Below are positions 1 to 5,722 of a stretch of DNA of 7,272 nucleotides, in pieces (within the stretch, counting starts at the first letter, position 1; every line of letters starts with the position of its first letter). Both the position numbers and the translations under genes were made by a program. Source of the stretch: an uncultured Chloroflexota bacterium (lineage in GTDB: Bacteria > Chloroflexota > Anaerolineae > Aggregatilineales > Phototrophicaceae); the NCBI GenBank assembly GCA_937974245.1, contig CALJKV010000006.1, positions 1-7,272 of the forward strand, given 5' to 3'. The notes beneath the pieces were generated by a model, which was given only the letters and a program-made list of their open reading frames with translations, did not search any database and was not told where the DNA came from.

Positions 1-102
1 CTCTTCTGCCTCCCCCGCTCCCTCCTCCCCGTATGACTTGTGTCGTGCAGTGAAATCCGATGGAGAGGGGAGGGAGAACCGCAGGTTCGGAAGGGGTGAG
101 GT
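1..102. repeat. Palindromic MITE-like/REP-like element, copy 1, left part outside the window
   Basis: Positions 71-102 match 818-849 at 31 of 32 bases, the only difference being g94 against c841. The shared block holds the hairpin GAACC-GCA-GGTTC (76-88) and ends in GGTGAGGT. Further left, the pyrimidine-rich run around 20-30 can pair imperfectly with the purine-rich run around 62-74, as expected of a palindromic element. The outer left arm, predicted to begin ACCTCACC, is not in the window. The element lies inside the open minus-strand reading frame of the prohead protease without breaking it. The interior differs from copy 2, so the copies are related rather than identical. Confidence 0.65.
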
Positions 103-621
103 TGGTGAGGAATCTTCAGGACTATCCGGTATAGCCAGCCGCCCGGTATCCAGCCCCAGCGCGGCGTAGGCGCTCTTGATGGTGCGGACATCGGTGCGGC
201 GCGGTTCGGCGGGGGAAGGCGTCAGGCTGCCTTCCACGATAGGCCAGCGCTTGATGTGCCCATCGTCCCCTACTTCGACCAGGTGCGGCAGACTCCCCGA
301 TGACCAGCCTAAAATGCCCCGGTCTACCAATCGCTGCACGGCGCGGACATACCGCTGGCGCAAATCCAGTTGCGCTTCCGCCCATAACCCGGTTGCGTCG
401 GCCCGGAGCGTGTCAATCACGCCAATCACCGCCGCTTTCAGGTCGCCGTCCAGCCCGTGATGGTAGAGTACGGGGCGCTGATCATACCAGTCTAATCCCA
501 GGTCAGTCGCCGGAGTGAAGAATTCGCCGTGCAGGTCGCGCTGCCCCGGGCTGCCCCAGATAACGAGGTAGCCGCCGATCCGCCCGGCCTCGGCGTCAAG
601 CGTTTTGAGCGTTGGGTACAT
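1..621 (-). CDS. HK97-type phage prohead (capsid maturation) protease, partial, runs off the left edge
   Basis: The frame is open for 207 codons from ATG 621-619 to the window edge. Start choice: AAGGAG (+ strand 631-636) sits 9 bases upstream; an in-frame ATG at 666 and GTGs at 651 and 639 lack such a site. Residues 13-35 (GRIGGYLVIWGSPGQRDLHG, then EFF) match the opening strand of S78/U35 prohead proteases. RPVLYHHG (49-56) supplies the likely catalytic His (54 or 55), GWSSGSLPH (105-113) the likely nucleophile Ser (107 or 108), and EGSLTPSPAEPR (130-141) is the typical end of the fold. Proteins of this family cleave scaffold and capsid subunits during phage head assembly. From about residue 173 the product is low-complexity Pro/Ser then Glu/Gly, encoded by a repeat element. 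Whether the frame ends soon or continues into a fused capsid domain cannot be seen. The assignment rests on motif recall, not a search. Confidence 0.75.
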   Translation of the reverse strand, partial: MYPTLKTLDAEAGRIGGYLVIWGSPGQRDLHGEFFTPATDLGLDWYDQRPVLYHHGLDGDLKAAVIGVIDTLRADATGLWAEAQLDLRQRYVRAVQRLVDRGILGWSSGSLPHLVEVGDDGHIKRWPIVEGSLTPSPAEPRRTDVRTIKSAYAALGLDTGRLAIPDSPEDSSPTSPLPNLRFSLPSPSDFTARHKSYGEEGAGEAEE

Positions 622-775
622 AGTTGGGTTCTCCTTCACCCTGATTACCACCCCAGAGTAGCACATTTGTTCTGTCAGATGGTGAATTTATGTTCGAAGA
701 TTTGTTCAAATCTCCGGTTAGAGTCTGGTTTGAGGCGGTTCGCCGGGCAGTATCAGGAAAAACGGGGCAAAAAAG
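622..775. other. Intergenic region upstream of the prohead protease, with repeated TGTTC motifs
   Basis: No convincing gene is seen here. TGTTC occurs three times on the plus strand (668-672, 691-695, 703-707). The last lies inside the dyad AGATTT-GTTC-AAATCT (698-713). GCACATTTGTTC (661-672) is one base off the Gram-positive LexA consensus GAAC-N4-GTTC. These may be operator half-sites for the minus-strand phage-type gene, but a random origin is not excluded and no clean promoter was found. Confidence 0.25.
631..636 (-). promoter_or_regulatory. Ribosome binding site of the prohead protease gene
   Basis: On the minus strand this reads AAGGAG, followed by 9 bases and then ATG 621-619. It is the clearest Shine-Dalgarno match in the window and decides the start codon over the in-frame upstream candidates at 639, 651 and 666. 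Confidence 0.7.
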
Positions 776-849
776 ACCTCACCCCTTCCTCACTGTGTTC
801 GTTTCCCCCGTTGGATGAGGGAGAACCGCAGGTTCGGAAGCGGTGAGGT
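769..849 (-). terminator. Probable rho-independent terminator of the BTAD regulator, formed by repeat copy 2
   Basis: Read on the minus strand, the stop of the BTAD gene (886-884) is followed after 34 bases by the inverted repeat of 849-776 and directly after that by C then six T (+ strand a769-a774). A long stem with a trailing T-run has the architecture of an intrinsic terminator, though the loop is longer than usual unless the inner GAACC/GGTTC hairpin also folds. It would separate the regulator's transcript from the phage-type gene downstream. Confidence 0.5.
776..849. repeat. Palindromic MITE-like/REP-like element, copy 2, complete
   Basis: The 74-base element has 14-base terminal inverted repeats with one mismatch: it begins ACCTCACCCCTTCC and ends GGAAGCGGTGAGGT. 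Inside lies the short hairpin GAACC-GCA-GGTTC (823-835), and 818-849 repeats 71-102 with one mismatch. It encodes no protein. It is far too short to carry a transposase, so any movement would depend on an enzyme elsewhere. No target-site duplication could be assigned with confidence because both flanks are A-rich. Confidence 0.7.
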
Positions 850-883
850 AAAATGTAAAAGGGATTGTACTGATCGGTAGAAA

Positions 884-2221
884 TTACGGGATCAGCTTGT
901 ACAATTCCTGGCTTTCGCGGGATGGGTCAATGTTGAGTGTTTCCCGCAGGATGCGTTTCAGATAGTCGTACTGCGCCCGCGCTTCACGAGGGCTGTTCAT
1001 CTTAAGATACAGGTTCATCACTTCGCGGTGGATGTCCTCGCGCTGTGGGGTTTCTTTTAAGGCTCGGTTGAAAAAGCCCAGCGCTTCGGGGAAATCCTGC
1101 CGCCGCTTGTTGATGCGTCCCATCGAGATCAAGGCCTGGGAGTAGAGTTGGCGCAGGCTGTCGCGCCGCGCGACGACCCAATCCATATTGATTGTCTCCA
1201 GGAAAGGCGCTTTGTACAGTTCAATCGCTTTGGTGAGGAGTTCTTCTTCCTGCCCGTCGTCGGTGGCGGTCATGGACTGCTCCACCGCCTCCTGGAACTC
1301 GAACGCATCGTAATAGCGAACCACCTTATCGCTGGGCGTGTAAAAGCCGCTGGAATATTGTGTGAGTTCGTAGGTGCCGGTTTCATCCACCTTCATGCTG
1401 ATGCGTTCACTGATCTTCCGCTTCGTGACATGGAAGACATTTGTCGCTTCTTTAACCGACAGATTAGGCCAGAAAATATCAAATATCTGATCTCTGGTGA
1501 CTAAGGGGTTATCCATGAAGAAGAAGAACAGGTTACGGGGGAGCGCGCCATCCCAGTTGGTGATAAGCTGGCCGTTCACCAGGGCGTATCCCCGACCTAA
1601 CGCATAGACTTCCAGGCGGGGTTTCTCGCCTTCTTCCACCGTGAAGATAACGTCATTTTTGCGGTATTCGGTCCCCAGGACAACCGCATCACCGCTGGCA
1701 ACCAGGTTATACCAGGGCTGGAATGTGAGATGGCGGGAGCTGATCGCCAACTGCACGCCCGGCTCAAGATTGCTGACCACCGCAGCCACAAATTTTTTCA
1801 GATCAGCATCGAGCGGAATGCGGTCAAACTCATCCACAAACAGGGTCACAGGTTTTCCGCCGCTGTAGGCATTGAGGTCTGCTGCGAGCGCCTCTCCCAA
1901 CTTGTCTGGCTTGCCGGCTGGCGCGGCTTTCTTGAGCTTGCTGCCAAATGTGTCCAGTTCGGCGGCCATCCCCGCTAACCATGAACCCAGGGTTTCTTGA
2001 GTCTCACTGATGCGGTAGTATAGAAGGCCAGCCTGGGTATCCATGAAGCTCGCCAGAAAAAGTGTTCTGTAGTTCGTCCAGGGGTAAAGCAAGACAATTT
2101 TCTTGCCCGCTGTGCGCTCTCTGAAGGATACTGGGGAAAGTCTGGTGACTTTTTCTATCAGCATGGGCTGCTCTCTTTCTTTAATAAGTGACGCCACTGA
2201 ATCGGGTTCAAAGGTGTTCAA
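884..2221 (-). CDS. SARP-like BTAD transcriptional regulator with degenerate STAND-type N-terminus
   Basis: This 445-residue protein resembles MalT/SARP-type regulators and is probably a cytoplasmic DNA-binding regulator. Residues 40-70 align by pattern with the P-loop strand of STAND ATPases, but the expected G-x-G-K-[ST/T] is replaced by PWTNYRT (47-53). VTLFVDE (125-131) is a good Walker B, and LAISSRHL (158-165) resembles the sensor strand. Residues about 203-297 form an OmpR-like winged helix, with a likely recognition helix around 256-274 (VKEATNVFHVTKRKISERI). Residues about 300-445 form the BTAD domain of TPR-like helices. The longest frame starts with TTG at 2221 without a good ribosome site. 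ATG at 2164 (residue 20, MLIEKVTRLS) has a weak purine-rich AGAGAG upstream and is a credible alternative. It is transcribed away from the O-antigen ligase gene, which may be a target. Its signal and targets are unknown. Confidence 0.85.
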   Translation of the reverse strand: MNTFEPDSVASLIKEREQPMLIEKVTRLSPVSFRERTAGKKIVLLYPWTNYRTLFLASFMDTQAGLLYYRISETQETLGSWLAGMAAELDTFGSKLKKAAPAGKPDKLGEALAADLNAYSGGKPVTLFVDEFDRIPLDADLKKFVAAVVSNLEPGVQLAISSRHLTFQPWYNLVASGDAVVLGTEYRKNDVIFTVEEGEKPRLEVYALGRGYALVNGQLITNWDGALPRNLFFFFMDNPLVTRDQIFDIFWPNLSVKEATNVFHVTKRKISERISMKVDETGTYELTQYSSGFYTPSDKVVRYYDAFEFQEAVEQSMTATDDGQEEELLTKAIELYKAPFLETINMDWVVARRDSLRQLYSQALISMGRINKRRQDFPEALGFFNRALKETPQREDIHREVMNLYLKMNSPREARAQYDYLKRILRETLNIDPSRESQELYKLIP

Positions 2222-2456
2222 GGTTAATCGGCGCGTATCTCCGATAAGAGGAGATAAATGGCATAATGTGAGAACCCCAGGGTTTATTTAACAACCTGAT
2301 GCCTCACACATCTAGTCTAGCTTAATCAGATATTCAAAACATCAACATGTAAATAGTACACCTGATCTATTTAATTATCACTTTATCCTATAAGCATAAA
2401 CGAATCAATGATTTTTAATAGACCCTTCATATTCCTATTTATGTAAATTAATACCA
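2222..2456. promoter_or_regulatory. AT-rich divergent promoter region between the BTAD regulator and the O-antigen ligase gene
   Basis: This 235-base gap separates two divergent genes and is markedly AT-rich from about 2285 onward compared with the GC-rich coding DNA around it. It contains the dyads AACCC-CA-GGGTT (2273-2284), TAAATAG-N10-CTATTTA (2350-2373) and ATTTA-TG-TAAAT (2437-2448). For the minus-strand gene a weak promoter TTAAAT (2291-2286), 17-base spacer, CATTAT (2268-2263) would place the first dyad in its spacer. For the plus-strand gene there is no Shine-Dalgarno sequence. TGTAAATT with -10-like TAAATT (2444-2449) ends 7 bases before the ATG, which would suit a leaderless transcript. 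No coding frame is supported. Confidence 0.45.
2350..2373. promoter_or_regulatory. Candidate operator: 7-base dyad with 10-base spacer
   Basis: TAAATAG (2350-2356) and CTATTTA (2367-2373) are perfect inverted repeats separated by 10 bases. That is about one and a half helical turns centre to centre, a common layout for a dimeric regulator. It lies in the divergent intergenic region, so autoregulation by the BTAD protein or control of the ligase gene is possible. Its AT-rich setting makes chance occurrence plausible. Confidence 0.3.
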
Positions 2457-3695
2457 ATGACATCATTAATACTGAACTTCGAATGGGCCATACTTGTCAT
2501 TATTGGTGCAGCCTTTTTCTTCCCCAGTCCGATTCGGGATAATTGGCTGTGGCTGCTGGCGTTACTCCCGGTGATGCTCATTGTGCGCTTCATCGTCGCT
2601 CGCCGTATTTACACACGCAACCCCCTTGATTCCTTACTGGTCGCGTTTTTTGCCCTGGGTATCCTGAACATTTATGCCGCGCCCTACACACGCGGGTTCA
2701 TTATGCTGGGACGGCCACTGTTCGGTCTGGCGATTTTCACCGTCCTGGTAGAACAGGTGCGGCGTCACGGCAAACTGGATAGGTTGCTCTGGATAACCGT
2801 TGGGTTCGGCGGGTTGGTCAGCATAGTGGCGCTCACGATGAGCCAGTGGACTTCGAAATCCGACCAACTCATCCTGTTTATCAATATGATCCCCGTCATA
2901 CGCGGTATGCCCGGCGCAGAAGGAGGATTCAATGTTAATGAAATCGCGGGTGGGTTGTCATGGCTGACACCCGTGATAGCCGCCGCCGCGCTATACTACT
3001 GGCCGCGTCGCCTGCCAACAGTTTTTTTTGGATTTTTAATACTTGCCCTGTTCCTGGGTCAGAGCCGCCTCGCCTTGATCGGCACTCTGATTGGACACAG
3101 TGTAATAATTGTAACACTTATCAAGCCTAAACGCAAGAGACTTATTGCTTGGATAGTACTTGTCACGGCTTGCCTGCTGGAAATAGCTATCATAAGTAAC
3201 GTGTTTCTCCCCAGTAACCGAGAAAGTGCATTAAACCGGGATGATTCCAGTTTGACCCTCCGTGCAGGGATATGGCAGAGCGGAATCAGTATCATACAGG
3301 ATTATCCCCTGACCGGGATAGGAATGGACCGGTTTCGCTACAAGCCAGTGCGCGATCAGTACCCGGCGCCGGGCTACGAGTCCCGCATCCTGCCGCACGC
3401 CCATAACGAGTGGATCGGCATCGGCACTGACCTGGGGATTCCGGGGATCATTGTGTTGAGTGGGTGGTACGTGGTAGCGGGCTACATGCTCGTTTACGGC
3501 TACCGGCACGGGGATGCTGCCGCCCGGACAGTGGCCGCCGGGGTGGCCGCCGGGCTGCTGGCGCACGCCGTCTTTGCCATCGGTGACGCGATACCTTTGT
3601 GGGATCGACTGAGTTTCATCTTCTGGTGGCTGCTGGGGTTGGCCGCCGCGCAGTATGTGCATGTACGGCATTCCCTGCGGCAGTCGGGGTCGTGA
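2457..3695 (+). CDS. O-antigen ligase/polymerase family (Wzy_C/WaaL-type) membrane protein
   Basis: The 412-residue protein is almost entirely hydrophobic, with roughly 11-13 membrane segments (for example about 5-22, 31-48, 61-75, 110-127, 165-180, 187-225, 230-250, 328-350, 358-380, 385-402). Family hallmarks are visible. GQSRLALIG (near 200-210) closes the first half. A large extracytoplasmic loop of about 250-327 follows, with TLRAGIWQSG (R269), then YPLTGIGMDRF, and PHAHNEWIG with H314, H316 and N317. In the family, an Arg and a His in this loop are needed to transfer or polymerise lipid-linked glycan. The size fits the family. No glycosyltransferase or flippase neighbours are in the window, so the substrate (exopolysaccharide, lipoglycan or glycoprotein acceptor) is unknown. 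The start is the first ATG of the frame and has no clear ribosome site. Confidence 0.85.
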   Translation: MTSLILNFEWAILVIIGAAFFFPSPIRDNWLWLLALLPVMLIVRFIVARRIYTRNPLDSLLVAFFALGILNIYAAPYTRGFIMLGRPLFGLAIFTVLVEQVRRHGKLDRLLWITVGFGGLVSIVALTMSQWTSKSDQLILFINMIPVIRGMPGAEGGFNVNEIAGGLSWLTPVIAAAALYYWPRRLPTVFFGFLILALFLGQSRLALIGTLIGHSVIIVTLIKPKRKRLIAWIVLVTACLLEIAIISNVFLPSNRESALNRDDSSLTLRAGIWQSGISIIQDYPLTGIGMDRFRYKPVRDQYPAPGYESRILPHAHNEWIGIGTDLGIPGIIVLSGWYVVAGYMLVYGYRHGDAAARTVAAGVAAGLLAHAVFAIGDAIPLWDRLSFIFWWLLGLAAAQYVHVRHSLRQSGS

Positions 3696-3733
3696 TCGCG
3701 CCAAAATAGTCCCTTATCTACCTCCTTGGTGTA

Positions 3734-3742
3734 TGCTATACT
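3734..3742 (+). promoter_or_regulatory. Extended -10 promoter of efp
   Basis: TGCTATACT gives an extended -10 (TG-N-TATACT) with five of six matches to TATAAT in the hexamer. A -35 at the usual distance (3714-3719, ttatct) is poor, which an extended -10 tolerates. Transcription would start near 3749, giving a leader of about 37 bases before the efp ATG at 3786. It lies in the 90-base gap after the O-antigen ligase stop, implying that efp is transcribed on its own. Confidence 0.5.
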
Positions 3743-3785
3743 GGCGGCATTCAATATGCGAGTGGATTAAGACGAGAAACAACCC

Positions 3786-4343
3786 ATGATTGACGTAAAT
3801 CAACTCAGGAAGGGCACAACTTTCCTGGAAGAAAACCAGATTTACAAGGTGTTGACGTATAGCCACACCAAGCCAGGGCGCGGCAACGCCACTATCCGGG
3901 TGAAAGTTCGCAATATGCGTACTGGCTCGACCATCGAATTGACGTATAACTCCGGGATGCAGGTGCAGGATATTCGGGTGGAATACCATAATGTGCAGTA
4001 CCTGTATAACGACGGTGAATTCCTGACGTTCATGGATATGGACAGCTACGAGCAGCCGCAGATCCGCAAGGACGTATTCGGCGACGATGCCATGTTCCTG
4101 CGCGAAAACCTGGAACTCAAGTTGAGCAGCTACGAAGGCGAGATTATCGACTATGAGCTGCCGATGACAATTGATTACGAAGTGACCGACTCAGAGATGG
4201 CGATTGCCGGTGACACGGCTAACAATCCGCAGAAGAAAGTCACGGTAGAAACCGGGATGCTGGTGCAGGTGCCGATGTTCATCAACGTAGGTGACACAAT
4301 CCGCGTCAAGACGGAAGACGGCAGCTACGTGACGCGGGTGTAA
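3786..4343 (+). CDS. efp: Elongation factor P
   Basis: The 185-residue product matches EF-P along its whole length and at the normal family size. EF-P binds between the P and E sites of the ribosome and stimulates peptide bond formation at polyproline stretches. Domain I (about 1-63) is the KOW-like barrel with the loop HTKPGRGNA (27-35). Domain II (about 65-125) contains MDMDSYEQ. Domain III (about 128-185) carries the family signature around GDTANNPQKKVTVETG and ends VPMFINVGDTIRVKTEDG before SYVTRV. The tip residue that is lysine in E. coli and Bacillus is Arg32 here, as in the EF-P class rhamnosylated by EarP; no modification gene lies in the window. ATG 3786 is preceded by a weak GAGA at 3774-3777, and the extended -10 promoter lies upstream. 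Confidence 0.97.
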   Translation: MIDVNQLRKGTTFLEENQIYKVLTYSHTKPGRGNATIRVKVRNMRTGSTIELTYNSGMQVQDIRVEYHNVQYLYNDGEFLTFMDMDSYEQPQIRKDVFGDDAMFLRENLELKLSSYEGEIIDYELPMTIDYEVTDSEMAIAGDTANNPQKKVTVETGMLVQVPMFINVGDTIRVKTEDGSYVTRV

Positions 4344-4627
4344 CCGCATCGCGCTGCCCCCTCTGCGAGAAACGACAATCATCTCCATCAGCGCCGCCGA
4401 TTGCGGGTGTTTTCATACCCGGCAGGCCATTCAAACCCATTGAAAGGGTTCAGGCCACTTTAAGGCAGTAGATTTATATTTCATCCAGCAAGCCCGCCTG
4501 GCGGACGGCTGGAAGGGCGTCTATGCTGCATTGGCAGGGACAATGCCCGCGTTGTCTGATGGGGATCTAACCTCCCTGGCACAAAACGAATCAACTTACC
4601 GGATGCCGCATTCAGATCGAGCGAATC
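4344..4627. other. Intergenic region after efp with three small hairpins, no gene seen
   Basis: No supported reading frame lies here. The CPBP frame upstream of its ATG reaches a stop at 4568-4570 without another start codon. Three perfect short inverted repeats occur: CGGGT/ACCCG (4404-4408 with 4417-4421), AACCC/GGGTT (4434-4438 with 4446-4450) and GCATTG/CAATGC (4528-4533 with 4541-4546). The second is flanked by GGCC on both sides (about 4425-4428 and 4453-4456), which could lengthen it. None is followed by a convincing T-run, so an efp terminator is possible but not shown. TTGAAA (4440-4445) resembles a -35 box but has no -10 at the right distance. Confidence 0.35.
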
Positions 4628-5710
4628 ATGGACTTTTCACTGCTCATCTTCGGATTATTTACCCTGGCTTACCTGGGTGCGATGCTGTATCTGGCTAATA
4701 CGCAAGACATCGCCCGTTCCCAGGCGGCTGCTCACCCGCAGAACGTCCAGGCGGATAAATCCCGCCAGCAATCGGAAACCGCGCTGCGCTGGATGCTGTA
4801 TGGCATGGCCGGGATCATGTTCGTGTTCGGCCTGCTGATCCTGCAAATGGCGCTGCTGCCGGATACTGCCGCTACCGAGTCGCTCGAACTCCCCCCGGTG
4901 GATATGACGGCGGCGCTGGTGAATTTCGCCCTGTCCACCGCCGCCGCATTCCTGAGTGTGCGTCTGGTGCTTTCGAAGCCGCTGCGGGAATTTGTTAAGC
5001 GGCTTACCGGCACGAACAGCACGTATAACGCGGCATCGTATCTGCACCTGACGGCGATGGTATTGGCGCTGTTCCTGGTCATCGTTACTATCGGGCAGAC
5101 GGTATTGAGCGGTGGCATCGCGGGACTCGCCCAGAGCATTGAATCGCAGGATGTGTCACCGGGGCAGATGGTCTTCCAGACCGCCCTCTTTATTGCTGTC
5201 GCCCTGCTCGGTGTGGGCATGGCTATCCGGCGTTCCGTGCCGCAAACCCTGGCGCGGTTGGGGCTGCGGCTGCCGACGACCAGCGACATCACCTGGGGGC
5301 TTGGGGCGGGTATCCTGCTCTATGTCGTGCAGATTATCCTGGTCACAATCTGGTTCAGCATTTCCTCACCGGAACTCATCGCGCAGCAGAGCGCGGCCAG
5401 CAACGAGCTTGCCGGTCAGTTTAACTCCCTGCCGATGGCCTTCGTGCTGTCGCTGTCGGCGGCGGTCAGCGAAGAAATCCTCTTCCGAGGGGCGCTCCAA
5501 CCCGTGTTCGGCCTGGGGATGACCAGCCTGTTTTTTGTGCTGGTACACATCCAGTATACCTTCACGCCCATCACGCTGATTATCTTTGTGGTGGCGTTGG
5601 GGTTTGGCTGGCTGCGGGAGCGGCAAAGTACCTCGGCGGCGATAATCGCCCATTTCATCTATAATTTTGTTCAGTTAGCACTGGTAGTTCTTCTGGCAGG
5701 TGGTTCTTAA
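4628..5710 (+). CDS. CPBP family intramembrane glutamic endopeptidase (CAAX protease/Abi type)
   Basis: The 360-residue membrane protein has about nine or ten hydrophobic segments (for example 4-22, 54-77, 91-110, 138-156, 176-196, 217-240, 264-280, 290-306, 336-357). All three family motifs are intact in the C-terminal third: EExxxR as SEEILFRGALQP (E282, E283, R287), FxxxH as FFVLVHIQYT (H307), and HxxxN as IAHFIYNFVQ (H342, N346). The typical preceding segment TLARLGLRLP is also present. Family members related to Rce1 cleave substrates within or near the membrane using the glutamates; bacterial members act in diverse roles, including peptide processing and immunity. The first 130 residues are extra, with a charged Gln-rich loop at about 25-50. 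Only 12 bases separate its stop from the next gene, suggesting an operon. ATG 4628 is the first start in the frame. The substrate is unknown. Confidence 0.92.
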   Translation: MDFSLLIFGLFTLAYLGAMLYLANTQDIARSQAAAHPQNVQADKSRQQSETALRWMLYGMAGIMFVFGLLILQMALLPDTAATESLELPPVDMTAALVNFALSTAAAFLSVRLVLSKPLREFVKRLTGTNSTYNAASYLHLTAMVLALFLVIVTIGQTVLSGGIAGLAQSIESQDVSPGQMVFQTALFIAVALLGVGMAIRRSVPQTLARLGLRLPTTSDITWGLGAGILLYVVQIILVTIWFSISSPELIAQQSAASNELAGQFNSLPMAFVLSLSAAVSEEILFRGALQPVFGLGMTSLFFVLVHIQYTFTPITLIIFVVALGFGWLRERQSTSAAIIAHFIYNFVQLALVVLLAGGS

Positions 5711-5722
5711 CGGCGGGCAGCT

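Noticed and set aside
1..102. CRISPR repeat or tandem array considered for the 32-base repeated block
   Set aside because: Only two copies are visible, about 750 bases apart, with no regular spacers. The palindromic ends of copy 2 fit a MITE-like or REP-like element instead.
690..818. Small plus-strand gene MFEDLFKSPV...
   Set aside because: Not entered as a gene: 42 codons, terminated inside a repeat element, no recognised homologue; kept only as a low-interest finding.
529..846. Plus-strand frame of about 105 codons over the start of the prohead protease and the intergenic region
   Set aside because: It overlaps the well-supported minus-strand protease start and repeat copy 2, and its product has no recognisable domain; it is a shadow frame.
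3231..3704. Minus-strand frame of about 157 codons opposite the O-antigen ligase gene
   Set aside because: It lies opposite conserved ligase motifs (R269, H314), has no recognisable features and lacks a promoter or ribosome site.
4434..4450. AACCC/GGGTT hairpin considered as the efp terminator
   Set aside because: The stem is only 5 bases and no T-run follows on the plus strand, so it is listed only as part of the structured gap.
4732..5292. Minus-strand frame of about 186 codons opposite the CPBP gene
   Set aside because: It is antisense to a gene with all catalytic motifs intact and encodes a Ser/Arg-rich product with no domain.
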